The notes under the pieces are model-generated. The model was not told the origin of the DNA. It did no database searches and was given only the letters and a program-made list of their open reading frames with translations. The position numbers and the translations under genes are program-made. From assembly GCA_964036045.1 (NCBI GenBank), contig OZ038383.1:110953188-111017187 (forward strand): a stretch of 64,000 nt of DNA, read 5' to 3'. Source of the stretch: Eutreptiella sp. 'Long Island Sound 2002'. Taxonomy: Eukaryota; Euglenozoa; Euglenophyceae; Eutreptiales; Eutreptiaceae. This document shows, one piece after another, positions 1-9,679 of this stretch (position 1 is its first letter; each line of letters starts with the position of its first letter).

Positions 1-128
1 TCAAAACTATTCATTGATTCGATGCACATCCTGTTCTTGCTCTACTTGTTGCTTTGGTCCTGTTTTTCAACACCAAAACTTGCAGGATTTCATCAAAACT
101 ATTAGGATATAAGTCAAGGATATCTTTC
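1..128 (+). repeat. Element A: 3' end of the 5' LTR (truncated by window edge)
   Basis: This stretch matches, with scattered differences, the last part of the element B LTR (about 13,079-13,205). In both, the LTR ends in TCTTTC and is followed directly by a primer-binding-site-like sequence and then gag. The window therefore opens inside the 5' LTR of an older copy of the B family. The rest of this LTR lies outside the window. Confidence 0.75.
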
Positions 129-140
129 CGGTAGCGGAGG
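129..140 (+). other. Element A: degenerate primer-binding site
   Basis: CGGTAGCGGAGG directly follows the LTR end. It resembles the initiator tRNA-Met complement TGGTAGCAGAGG, seen perfectly in element G at 42,165, with two substitutions. The same place in element B (13,206) reads CGGTAGCAGAG. The position is as expected for a minus-strand primer site; the function is inferred. Confidence 0.5.
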
Positions 141-202
141 CATCCCTTGAGAACCTTTCGAATTGACTCTTAGAAGTACACAAGCCAAACCAAGCAAACA
201 AA

Positions 203-657
203 ATGTCCAAACCATCAGTGCAACTGTCTTCCAGAACTTGGCCAATTCGGAGTGTACAAGTGCAATTGGGCAGTGGGCCCATCTCAATGAGTGAGCCCAA
301 GTTCGGAGTTGCATCTGGGTCTCAAGAAGATCCAAGTCACAGAAGGGCGGGTCAAGAAACGCCCAGAGAAATACCCTTAACCACTGAGGCCTTAGCGGCC
401 CGTGGTGACAGCCTGCAGCACCTCCGCAGGCGAGTTGCTGTCTCCATCTCTGGCTGAGCCTGCCCTACATCTTCGTCTACGGCAGTGGGGCGCTCTGAAG
501 AACAAGACGAATTGAGAATGGGAATGGACGAGTGCCCGCTTCACGAAGAGTACTACAAGTCCGTTTGAGGGGAGGATGGAGAGGAACCTCTCGAAGCCCT
601 GGGGTCCCCACCACAAACGGACATGGGGTCCTATTATTCCTCCGGCCCACCTACGGA
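203..657 (+). pseudogene. Element A gag remnant
   Basis: The ATG at 203 opens a frame whose first 84 residues align with the start of the intact B gag at 13,289. Shared features are MS-x-PS, a TWPIR motif, SGSQ-DP, and TTEALA followed by a histidine/arginine-rich stretch. A stop at 455-457 ends the frame. Weaker gag-like sequence runs on to about 657, where a direct repeat begins. The homologue in B is 731 residues long, so only the N-terminal fifth survives. It would have encoded the structural protein of the retrotransposon particle. The copy is dead: it has a premature stop and most of the reading frame is lost. Confidence 0.7.
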
Positions 658-658
658 C

Positions 659-865
659 CCTACGCCCAAGATCCCGTGCTGCAGATCACGTTTTGTCGAC
701 AATATCACCAGATACGGAGCACACGTTGCAGCAAGCATACACAAGACCATGAAGACGATTGTTAGGCTTGTCCAAACGACAAATAAATCGGATCACATCA
801 TTGTTTGCATGGACGATATAAGTATTTGTGTGGATTGTTGTATAACACCAACAACCAATCCTAAT
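659..865 (+). repeat. 207-bp direct repeat, copy 1 (LTR-like)
   Basis: This begins with TACGCCCAA and contains GTCGACAATATCACCAGA and GACGATTGTTAGG-type blocks. It is repeated with roughly 85-90 percent identity at 2,680-2,886, and again at 10,862-11,068 inside the second copy of the 2.7-kb duplicated block. Copies 1 and 2 bracket 1.8 kb of DNA absent from element B. That is the layout of a small LTR-bounded, non-autonomous element inside element A. I found no clear target duplication or primer site. Confidence 0.55.
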
Positions 866-2679
866 GTACGCTTTGCACTGAGGTAGACCGAGAAAGACAC
901 GCTGGACAATCCCCTGGGTGGGCGCGGGCCAGCGGACAGAACAAGCAAAGGGGCTGTGAGGCAGCAAACACCAGCTGGCCGGACTGGTGTCAAGTGACTA
1001 GGTGAGCCGCCGACAAGTCGGGGCAAGCCAACACACATGGGCGGAAAACCCCCACCCAAAAGAAACTCAGGTTTAGGACAAAGTCGGGACCCGGGGCATG
1101 ACATCAACGATTTGCAGAGCACAACGAAAGGCATGTAAGCCTGTACAACTAGCAGTGTATGGTGCTCGATATATCATGCATGAGAAAGGGGCCCCGACGG
1201 CAAAGGGCACCACTACCCCTGCACACCAAATACATACAGGCATTGGCGCCACAAGGCACACAACAGCGCACTGGTACCACAAGGCACTCAGATTCGTACA
1301 AGTTCGAATTGCAACCCCCATGGCGCCACAGAGCACACATTCACAACATCTCTGGCGCCACAAGGCACACAGGGCTGAGCTGGGTGAAACAGCAGCACTG
1401 TGCACAAACAGATTTAGCGTGATTACGGGCCGCGCTACAGATTGGAGAGGAAATTCAAGCCAGCAAAACTCGGATCACAGGCACACCACTACTGTCGCTG
1501 GGCCTCGGTTGCTTTCTGAGCGAACCAAGTGCACGTGGCGTGCACGTACCAGTGGTGCGGACTGAACAAACACCCACCGTGCAACCTACCAACACCCAGG
1601 AGTGAACAACCGAAGTGTGCAACGTGCCCTAGGCGCTTAGTGAACTAGGGCAATGCTGTGCAACGTGCCAAACACCAAACAGTGAACAACCAACAGCCTT
1701 TGTGCACGTGCCAAACAACAACACACGCAACAGCAAAAAGCTGAAACCCAGGATTGACTGAGATGGGTGCCCTGGTGCATGAGATGGCAGCTCTGGTGAC
1801 TGAGATAGCAGCTCTGCTGCCTGCCTGGGCAAACAACAGAGGATTACTCAGGCTGGCCAACCCCAAAAGACCGCAGAGTGACCAACCGCGGAGACTGCAC
1901 AAAATGGATAACCATGCCAAACAAATTGAGGCAATCACCTCAGAGACAGGTTACACCTGTCTTTTTAACTTATACTTGGGACTGTGGCAGCGCTTAGAGG
2001 CCGGCGAAGCTGCTGGCAAACTGGACGAAGGTGACGGAGGCGTCGCCAAAGCCACTGGGCGCGTTGATGAAGGCAGCGCGGCTGTTGGCGTGTGCTGCGC
2101 TGCTGATGTTGTCGGTGGTGTCACCGATGATGATGGCGTTGGTGCAGCGGGCAACGACTCTACGCCCTTGGCTGGCAACGGCAGCGAAGGACACGTCAAC
2201 TTCGGTGGAGGCGACTCGGATTTAGGCGCTCCGCTTGGCGACGCACTAGCACAGGTGTCCAAAGGCGTGGCAGGAAAAGACCTCTCGTCGGTAGGTAAAG
2301 ACGACCGTAGCGGAGCGACTGTAGCAGGCGGAGGCAAAGATGGCAGGCGAGATGTTGGCGCTGTCGTTGTGGAAGCTGGCGTGGACGCCGTTGTCACCGG
2401 CGATGCTGGCGGCGGTGATAGAACAGGCTCAGACGAAGGGCGACAAAGAATCCCCTACGGATGAGAGGAGTGCATTGTTGAGGGAGGAGTGCATAGCCCG
2501 AAAGGCAAGGGCTATCGCTGATGGCGTCCACGGCGTGGCAGCTCTTGCTGAAAGGATGAATGGTTCCAAGTTGTCGTCAGTGACTCCGATCCCAACCCAT
2601 GAACAGGGGTTTGTTGTCATGTTATGCTGCAAAATCCACTCCACTGGCGCTGCGATCAGAAGTTTGTCTTTTTGTTAGC
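866..2679 (+). other. Interior of the candidate non-autonomous element; no recognised gene
   Basis: The stretch between the two 207-bp direct repeats has no counterpart in element B. From 1,230 to 1,375 it carries four irregular copies of a word like TGGCGCCACAAGGCACACA. From about 1,990 to 2,640 it is GC-rich with long open frames on both strands (for example 1,754-2,464 on +, 1,951-2,397 on -). The most protein-like frame is 2,340-2,678 on +, with a charged helical-looking segment. I recognise none of these. Overlapping frames on both strands mean the openness may reflect composition only. The part from 1,498 on is duplicated at 9,680. Confidence 0.4.
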
Positions 2680-2886
2680 CCTACGCCCAAAATACTGTGC
2701 TGCAGAAAAGGTTTTGTCGACAATATCACCAGACATGGAGGAAACGTTGCAGCAGACATACACAAGACCATGAACACGATTGTTAGGCTTGTCCAAACGA
2801 CAAATAAATCAGATCACATCATTGTCTGCATGGATGATAGAAGTACATGTGTGGATTGTCGTATAACACCAACAAGCAGTCCTAAT
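2680..2886 (+). repeat. 207-bp direct repeat, copy 2 (LTR-like)
   Basis: This is the second copy of the repeat described at 659, offset 2,021. Immediately to its right the sequence becomes alignable with element A/B pol, consistent with this being the right end of an insertion in A. Confidence 0.55.
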
Positions 2887-2909
2887 CTCGATTGAATGTC
2901 CACATGTCT

Positions 2910-4201
2910 ACAAATTACCGATGTGCGCGCATCCGCTGCGCAATAGTGCAAGCGTTGCACAGGGCCATTACACCGGGCCGACACTGTATCTCTACCCAGG
3001 TTGAATTGTTCGAGAGCCAACAACAGCACATCATGCAGTTGTGTTGCTCGAAACATATGAACAATGCTTTCTGTTTCTTCTGGAAAGTGATGGTCTAGCG
3101 TATGCTAACCCTCCCTTCTCGCTGCTGGCGAAGGTTCTAACGAAAATGGCTTATGAGGGAGGAAGGGTTGTCATGTGTACCCCTGACTGGGGTTGTTCAG
3201 GTGAGCACGCTTATTGGCGCCAATTGCTGGACCGAATGACGGTGGGAAGAGTGCAACTCCCCGACGGTCCCATCTATGTGCCTGAGGCTTCGGACACAGC
3301 AATTCAGGCCACTAAATGGGCCAGTTTCTTATCCATTGTTGATGGATCCCTCAATCCTGTACCCCCGTGTGATCTGGACCAGGTGCTACTGAAAGAGGTC
3401 ATGGCCGAAAATCGTGGCTTGACCCTTTTTGCTGTCAAAAAACGATCTCGTGAGCACATTTCAGCCACAGTTACAGACGATCTGGAACCTGCTGCTGTGA
3501 AGGTGGATACTGACGACCAACTATCTGAAATCACCAGCTCTATTCCCGCTGTTGATCCCACCTGTGTTGAACTCAAACACAGTGCCTTCTTGGCCCAGCT
3601 GTTGCTGGAGGACGTAGACCTGGAGTCAAGCTCAGAACAAACTTCCCCTGTTGGGAAACCTGTGCTGCACATGCAGTATACTTGCTCAGGTGAACCCGTG
3701 GCTCAGAATCCTGACGCTCTGGCGCGGCTTGCTTCTAATAACATGCCACTGTCAGAGCATGTCACTCAGGAACTCTGACGACTGTTGTACCTGAGGGCAG
3801 AAAGTATTGAGCGCCACGAACGGCTTCAATACCTCAGACTGACCTGGAGATCCTCCATTTGGTCTGGGGGAGACGATGAGTCCTACACGCTACCTGACCC
3901 GGAGATACCCCTAGTGTATTCTCGGCACTATGGGCAACAATGTTCCCCTGGGTGGATGATAGCTGAGTACCTGCCGAAATTGCTGATTGGCAGAAAAAGA
4001 ATGAGCGTGGTAAGAGCAACCTCCATGCTGAGGTGGATTTGTGGCAGAAAATTCAGAGTCTAAACCTTGACCCCGACTGAAGAAACTGCTCCTGACCTAT
4101 GAAGAGGTGTTCGGCGCCTTGACGCCTCCCCTGTGCTGCAAAAAAATGGTTCGGATGGACCTGAAACTGAAACCTGCATTTCAGAAGACGCGAGTGAGAC
4201 G
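2910..4201 (+). pseudogene. Element A pol remnant, first copy (methyltransferase-like domain and linker)
   Basis: This aligns with B pol from about 15,905 to 17,220. An ELF-S motif lies near 3,006, in one frame. A one-base shift then moves to the 3,041-3,778 frame, which carries the YANPPF motif and the CTPDWG segment of the methyltransferase-like domain. That is followed by an acidic linker. A stop at 3,776-3,778 and another shift follow; residues matching the pre-reverse-transcriptase segment continue to 4,201. There the homology is cut by the GC-rich island. At least two frameshifts and one stop mark it as dead. It is nearly identical to 11,092-12,383. Confidence 0.85.
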
Positions 4202-6078
4202 CACACCAGCAACACCAGGGCCTAGTAGGAGCGCCCCACCACCACCAACAGCCCCCCCACCCACACCCCATACCAGCGAGCACCATCCACCAGCAGCAAC
4301 CCATCACATACGGACCACAGCCCAACCCGGGGGCTCATGCGGCCGCCTCCCACCCGCACCCCGGCACCACAACCAGTCAAGAACCGCAAGGGCCACACGG
4401 CGCACACATGCAACACCCACACGACCCACAGGGACGCCCGGACCCCCAGCCAACACAACACCCACCCCCGCCCCCCCCACCCCACCACCACCAGCAGCCC
4501 CCCCACCCACACCCCATACCAGCGAGCACCATCCACCAGCAGCCACCCATTACATGCGGACCACAGCCCCACCCGGACGCTCATACGGCCGCCTCCCACC
4601 CACACCCCGGCACCACAACCAGTCAAGAACCGCAAGGGCCGCACGGCGCACACACGCAACACCCACACGACCCACAGGGACGCCCAGACCCCCAGCCAGC
4701 ACAACACCCACCCCCGCCCCCCCCACCACCAACAGCGCCACCCCCACACCACCCCCTCCCGCCCCCCCCCCCCGAGACCAGGCCACGGACACAACACGCG
4801 GCAGCCAGCACCAGCCAATCGACGTCGATACCCCCGCCGACACACGCCACCGCGAATCCCCCCTCCCGCGACCGCCACAAGAGACCCCATCACCGAACCC
4901 CACGAGCAACAAGGATGACCACCCCCCCCAACCCACACCATCCCCCCCATCACACCCCGCACCACCAGTCGCCGCACCGGCCGAACCCTACGCCCTACAC
5001 AACCCCGCAGCGGTACGGCAGCACCTCCGGGGACTCGGGGAACAGGACGTCGTTCTGTACCTCTGCACCTCCGGCACCAGCATTCCCATCCGGGCGGCCA
5101 CCCTGGTCCAGGCGGCCACCCTGGGGGAAGGCGTCAGAGACTTCCTCTTCGACGCCTTCCTCCACGTCGCCCGACACGAGCGCCCCCCACGCGCCACCCC
5201 AGACGGCGAGAGCCCGCCCCCCACGGGGAGCCGGATCTGGGTGCCCCCCATCGACTGGGGGCGACACCTGGTCGGACACCCCGTGCCGGGGCGGGTGGGC
5301 ACCAAGGGCCGCACCCGCTACCACGAGCCCGACATGGCCCACCCCCCACCCGACGCCACCCCCGACAGCACCAAAGAGTGGGAGCGGGAAACATGGGTAG
5401 CCCGGATGGCCTCCCTGAGCAACTTCCGGCACCACGTCCCGGGGGACATCCCCACCCCCGACGAGCAGCAGCCAGCCCCCTCCACGTACATGACCGTCAT
5501 GTACAATCTGCACTACACCCTCTCCACCACTACCTACGACGCACCCACAGACCTCTGGGTGGTACACGGCACCGACTCCCTCCTCCCCGCCGACTACACC
5601 CCCCCCCCCACACAACCCAGGCCCCGACACGTACGCCAGGGGGGACGACCCGGACGACCCCCACATCTGGGGCACGTGGGAACCCAAATCCCTGGACACG
5701 CTGCTCTCCATCCGCAGCGGCTACCAGGGCCTTGGTAGGGCGATGTATTGCCTCGCCAAGTGGACCCAACGGACCTGGGGGATCCCCACGGACCGATGGG
5801 TGTGGGTGGTCACGCTGCGCCCCCAGCAGAGGGAAGCCCCCCCAAACCGCAGGGGACCCACCCCCCCACGCCCCACCACCCTACAACTATGCCCGTACAT
5901 GGTGGCAGCCCGCCTCATGACGCTGCTGTGGCCGGGCCCCCACACCCTCACCCAAAACTACCCCCTGCTCACAGAGGAGGACATGCCCGGCATCCAGCGA
6001 TGCTTCTTCCGCACCCTCGACTACCTCCAGCAAACACACCCGCACGTCCTGGAGCAGATATGGCCACCCCCCGGGTAA
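4202..6078 (+). CDS. GC-island ORF I: proline-rich protein of unknown function, frameshifted
   Basis: The frame is open from the left junction, so its start is unknown; upstream of 4,202 it merely reads through element A pol. Residues from the island begin with about 240 of Pro/Thr/His-rich low complexity, including an 82-residue tandem repeat. They continue into a globular-looking region (about 4,980-5,590) rich in W, H and hydrophobic residues. At the 11-C run 5,599-5,609 the sensible frame changes by one base. From there the third frame stays open, with GDDPDDPHIWGTW and later a W-rich segment, to the TAA at 6,076-6,078. A length error or mutation in the C-run explains the break. I recognise no family. 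A simple reading error and real decay cannot be told apart here. Confidence 0.45.
4251..4742 (+). repeat. 246-bp tandem repeat, two copies, inside ORF I
   Basis: The sequence starting GCCCCCCCACCCACACCCC at 4,251 recurs at 4,497. The unit is 246 bp, which is 82 codons, so the repeat preserves the reading frame. The two copies differ at a modest number of positions. It encodes Pro/His/Thr-rich low-complexity sequence. Confidence 0.8.
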
Positions 6079-6675
6079 CCCACGTGCCCGCGCAGCCGGG
6101 ACAACGCCGCCACGCCAGCACCAGCACGCACGGATTACCAGGGAAAACGCGCGCACACGCCCGATGCCCGAACCTGCACCCTCGTTCTCGCTACTTACAG
6201 GACCCAGCATCATACGCCCGCCCCCGAGGCCCAGGACCCTCCGCCGTCTCCCACAGCCCTCTCCTCCGCCTCCGACTCCACAACCTCCACCACCACGACC
6301 ACCTCATCCACCACCACCACCACGTCCTCATCCAGCACTCCACCCCCCAGGCCGCGGGGGACACCTCCCAAACGGGCCTCCAAACCCGCCCCCACCGCGA
6401 GCAGCCCCGCCGCCGCCAAGGCCCACGCCCCGACGAAGCCCTCACCCACGACCCAGCCGACGCCCAAGACCGCCGCCAAACGGCCACCCAAACCCAAGGG
6501 TCAACCAGCAGCCAAGCCCAAACCCAAGCCCAAACCCGGCGCCACGACAGCAGCGCGAGCCCGGCCCCCCGAGGACGTCCTCTACGACATCCGGCCCCAG
6601 CCGTCCCAGGCCCGAAGGCAGCAGCGCCCAGCGCGGCGCCCCCCCATCATCACCAACGCCACCACCACCACCTTC

Positions 6676-7521
6676 ATGGCGGAGCGCGCCGCGGCCGAAG
6701 CGCGACGCACCTCGTCCCGCCACCTCTCAAAGCCCGCACCCCAGGCCCACGGACCGCTCCCGACCAAGCCAGAACAACGCCAGGGTCCACCAGCAGCGTC
6801 CCCGCCCCCCTACCGGCCCTCGATGACAGCCCACATGCAACGCATGCCCCACTACCGCCGCCGCCGCGAATCCCCGCCCAACCCCGAGGCGGAGACCGTA
6901 CGCGCACACCCGCGGGTCCACATCCGCGTGCAACCCCACTCCCCACGCACCCCCACGGAACAGGACTACGAGGAATCCCCCAGGCCCGCCACCGCCGCCG
7001 GTCCCCACGACCACGTCACACCCACCCACGCCCACTCCTCCGCCCAAGACCGCAGGCCCGCCCAGGAACAGTGGTGGCAGCGCTGGACCCACACGCAGCT
7101 CTGGGAGCTGCGGAAGTGGGCCCGGGGAGAGCCCTCCCTCGAGGGCCTGGTCCATCGGCCCCGCAGGGGGTCGGTGGAGAACTGCCGCCTCCGGCCGGCG
7201 GGGGGGTGGATGCCGCAGGCCGCATGGGAAGCCATGCTGGCCGATGCGCTCCACCCCCTGGGAGTCCACCCCCGCAACCTCCCCCCGCCCCAGGACCACC
7301 CGTATGTCCTCAGGCGCCTGCGGGAGACCCTCCAGGAAACGCAGCGAGACGGCATCCGCCTGTGGGACATCACCCAAAGCCCAGCCCCGCACGCACACAC
7401 CCCCTCACCACCCCACAAGCGTCCGCGCACCGACACCGGCGACACCCACAGCACCCCAGGAGCCCTGCGCGCCACACAACACCACGCGCCTGACCCTCCG
7501 GCCAGCGGCGCCGCCATCTAA
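6676..7521 (+). CDS. GC-island ORF II: unknown protein with Trp-rich segment
   Basis: An uninterrupted frame of 281 codons from ATG 6,676 to TAA. It is in the same frame as the end of ORF I, but a stop lies between them. The first half is Pro/Arg-rich and looks disordered. Roughly residues 130-235 look folded: QWWQRW, then a WELRKWARG motif, then a helical stretch with LRRLRETLQETQ. The last part is a basic, Pro-rich tail with a KRPR motif that could serve as a nuclear-localisation signal. I recognise no family. Whether this is a gene or a composition-driven open frame is uncertain; the folded segment favours a real coding origin. Confidence 0.4.
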   Translation: MAERAAAEARRTSSRHLSKPAPQAHGPLPTKPEQRQGPPAASPPPYRPSMTAHMQRMPHYRRRRESPPNPEAETVRAHPRVHIRVQPHSPRTPTEQDYEESPRPATAAGPHDHVTPTHAHSSAQDRRPAQEQWWQRWTHTQLWELRKWARGEPSLEGLVHRPRRGSVENCRLRPAGGWMPQAAWEAMLADALHPLGVHPRNLPPPQDHPYVLRRLRETLQETQRDGIRLWDITQSPAPHAHTPSPPHKRPRTDTGDTHSTPGALRATQHHAPDPPASGAAI

Positions 7522-7559
7522 CCCCGTTACCCAGCAAACCACCACCACGGGGCGCCACG

Positions 7560-8148
7560 CCAGGCCCCGCCCAGAAGTCACCAAACGAACCGGACGCCGA
7601 AGGAAGCCAACACACACGACAACGAGCACCACTACGCCCAAAGGCGCCGAACCCAGGCCCGCTACCGTGGGCTCCTCTCCACCCTCAGCACGACACACAC
7701 ATCGCTGGCGTCACTCATCCGCCGTGCCCCCTGCCACGCCACCGCCCCGCCCCCCCCCGCCTCCCGCCGCACGTCCCCACGCCGCCCAGCACCCAGCCCC
7801 ACACACTGCGCCACAGCATCGCCCTAGTCCGGCTCCTCCACCATCGCGCCACTTGGCACCTCACAGTAGACCGCTGTCCTGTAGTCCTGCTCCCCCCGGC
7901 ACCGCTCCCGGGGCCGCACCCGGCCCACGTCGTGTTCGCCCCCACGTCGCGGGCCGCGGACATCCTCCCGCTCCTCGCCGCCACCCCTCCCGGGCATCGC
8001 ATACTGCTTGCCGCCCACCCCTCGGTCCTCCAGTGAGGTCCTCATCAGGCACGCCGACGCCCTGCACGTGCGCCCGCTGCTGCCCAACCTGCACGCTGCG
8101 TACGCCCCCGGCACGCCCGTCGACCCCTCCGTGTGGGACTCCCAGTGA
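7560..8148 (+). pseudogene. GC-island ORF III: frameshifted remnant of an unknown protein
   Basis: Protein-like sequence is spread over three frames. A basic frame with an RYRGLLSTLSTTHTSLASL stretch lies near 7,655-7,730. After a C-rich run comes a hydrophobic frame with HSIALVRLLHHRATWHLTV near 7,813-7,875, running to a TGA at 8,034-8,036. A third frame with VLIRHADALHVRPLLPNL then ends at TGA 8,146-8,148. Each switch lies in or near a C- or G-run. The hydrophobic periodicity suggests one original protein of about 190 residues. No family is recognised. The calls depend on hand translation across shifts, so confidence is low. Confidence 0.3.
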
Positions 8149-8271
8149 GGCCACCGGCCACCGGCCGGCCCGCACGCACCACCCCGCACTCGCCTCGGGC
8201 GCACGACCCCGTGGACGCCGCTACCCACACGCCCGCCCCGCGCAACCGCCTAACCAAGCCACAACCCGAGC

Positions 8272-8645
8272 ACAAATCAAACCCGAGCCACACCCCAAAG
8301 CCGCTAACCCTTGACTCCTAACCAAGCCCGCCGAGGGAACACCGAAACCACAGCCCACACCCACAGCCCACACAGCCGCCTAACCAGCCAGCTCCAGAAG
8401 CAAAGAGACACCTCACCAAACCCACCCTGACCCAAGCCTAACCGAGCCGAAGCCCCAACACAAATCAAACCCGAGCCACACCCCGAAACCGTCAACCCTT
8501 GACTCCTAACCAGGCCCGCTGAGGGAAATACGTAGACACAGCCCACAGCCACAGCACACACAGCCGCCTAACCAGCCAGCACCAGAAGCAAAGAGACACC
8601 TAACCAAACCCACCCTGACCCATACCCCTGTACATCAGGACGCGC
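8272..8645 (+). repeat. 188-bp tandem repeat, two copies
   Basis: The sequence from ACAAATCAAACCCGAGCC at 8,272 recurs at 8,460. The second copy is nearly complete and fades near 8,645. It is non-coding and follows the last ORF remnant of the GC island. Confidence 0.8.
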
Positions 8646-8767
8646 GAGCCGCACCCCTGGGGTGCCACCGCCGCCACAGCACCGACGACACACGCCAGAG
8701 GACACAACACTATTGCACCGCCGCACCAGCTGCCCGTGCCTGTGCCTGCAGTGTACGCGCGCCCCTG

Positions 8768-8875
8768 TTTTTCTCTTTTTTGTTTTTTCTTTTTCTTTTT
8801 TTTTTTTTTTCCCCCCAAAAAAAGAAAAAAAAACAAGTAAAAAAAAAAAAACAAGTAAAAAAAAACGAAAATTAG
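8768..8875. repeat. T-tract / A-tract inverted homopolymer region
   Basis: About 45 bases of T runs interspersed with G and C, then CCCCCC, then about 55 bases of A runs including two AACAAGTA words. The T-rich and A-rich arms are complementary, so a cruciform or hairpin is possible. The region is prone to sequencing and assembly error. Confidence 0.7.
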
Positions 8876-8935
8876 GGGGGGAGGAAGAGGGACACAACCA
8901 CCCATGGCACACGCGCACCGCACACAGCACGCACA

Positions 8936-9130
8936 CCGGTGAACAGGAGCCCAGTGGCCCAGGACACCGCACATGCACCACAACACACCGAGCGAGGACA
9001 CCGGTGAACAGGAGCCAGCTGGCCCAGGACACCGCAGACGCACCACAGCAAACCGCGCGGGCACACAGGTGAACAGGAGCCCAGCGGCCCAGGACACTGC
9101 ACACACGTAGGGCGGCCGAGGGACAGGAAA
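8936..9130 (+). repeat. Three 65-bp tandem repeats
   Basis: The word GAACAGGAGCC begins at 8,941, 9,006 and 9,071, giving a 65-bp period. Each unit ends with a block like GGCCCAGGACACCGCA. It is non-coding. The remaining stretch 9,131-9,679 holds nothing I recognise apart from a short CTAC/CCTA microsatellite at about 9,665-9,681, right at the junction with copy X2. Confidence 0.75.
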
Positions 9131-9679
9131 GAACCAATACCCCATGGGTCGGACGCACTGGGGCGACCCAGCCGACCCACCGGGCCAGTGGCAGGAGCGG
9201 TACTCCAAGGCCACTGGTCCGAGCCCGGCCAGGCTGCATCGGGGACCATGGCAAACGTCACCCGGAGCCATGGAAGCAACCGGTGACAGGCGAGCCGGTA
9301 CACAGTCCAGGAGGGGGTCACCTGCCAAGCAGAGTGGCCCCGCAACTCAAGCCACAAGGGTGAGGCGGTCGTACCGTAGACAAGCGGGAGCAATACCCCT
9401 TGTGGTGAGAGATACTCCACACGGCTAGGCAGCCCCCCAGAGCTGCCGCCCAAAGGAGGGGGCATGTGGCCCTACCCATGGACACATGTGGGGACACCCT
9501 CCCACCTGGGACACATGGACCGGGTGGCCGCGACAATGCCTTCCCAAGCACATGCGGGAGCGGCTCAAGAGGCACCTGACATAGGGCAGTGGGAGGGACA
9601 GGACGTCCCCTTGGTAAGACCTTCTTCCTGCAATGTCAAAGGAGGCATCCCGAGCTCCCGAAGATACCTACCTACCTAC

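Larger units (their letters stand above)
1498..4201 (+). repeat. Duplicated 2.7-kb block, copy X1
   Basis: Bases 1,498-4,201 recur at 9,680-12,383 with a constant offset of 8,182 and only a handful of substitutions. The block contains the second half of the unrelated insert, one 207-bp repeat and a decayed pol segment of element A. To its right lies the GC-rich island (from 4,202). To the right of copy X2, element A pol continues normally, so X2 keeps the original right-hand neighbour while X1 keeps the original left-hand one. Confidence 0.9.
4202..9679. other. GC-rich island of unknown origin between the two 2.7-kb copies
   Basis: Composition changes abruptly at 4,202 and again at 9,680, the exact edges of the duplicated block. 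Inside, the + strand is very rich in C and encodes proline-rich ORFs, unlike the flanking retrotransposon. It holds, in order: a 246-bp tandem repeat, ORFs I, II and III, a 188-bp tandem repeat, a T-tract/A-tract inverted repeat, three 65-bp repeats, and about 560 bp with no feature (9,120-9,679). I see no reverse transcriptase, transposase, LTR or target duplication that would make it a known mobile element. Viral, organellar or host-gene origin, or a mis-assembly, all remain open. Confidence 0.6.

Noticed and set aside
1951-2397. Open frames on both strands at 1,754-2,464 and 1,951-2,397 (and copies at 9,936 and 10,133)
   Set aside because: Mutually overlapping low-complexity frames from GC-rich repetitive DNA; no domain and no way to choose a strand.
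8936-9130. CRISPR-like array
   Set aside because: Only three 65-bp units in direct tandem without unique spacers, in eukaryotic repeat DNA.
8568-9465. Long Cys/Trp/Ser-rich - strand ORFs
   Set aside because: They are translations of the 65-bp and 188-bp tandem repeats and the A/T tract on the opposite strand.
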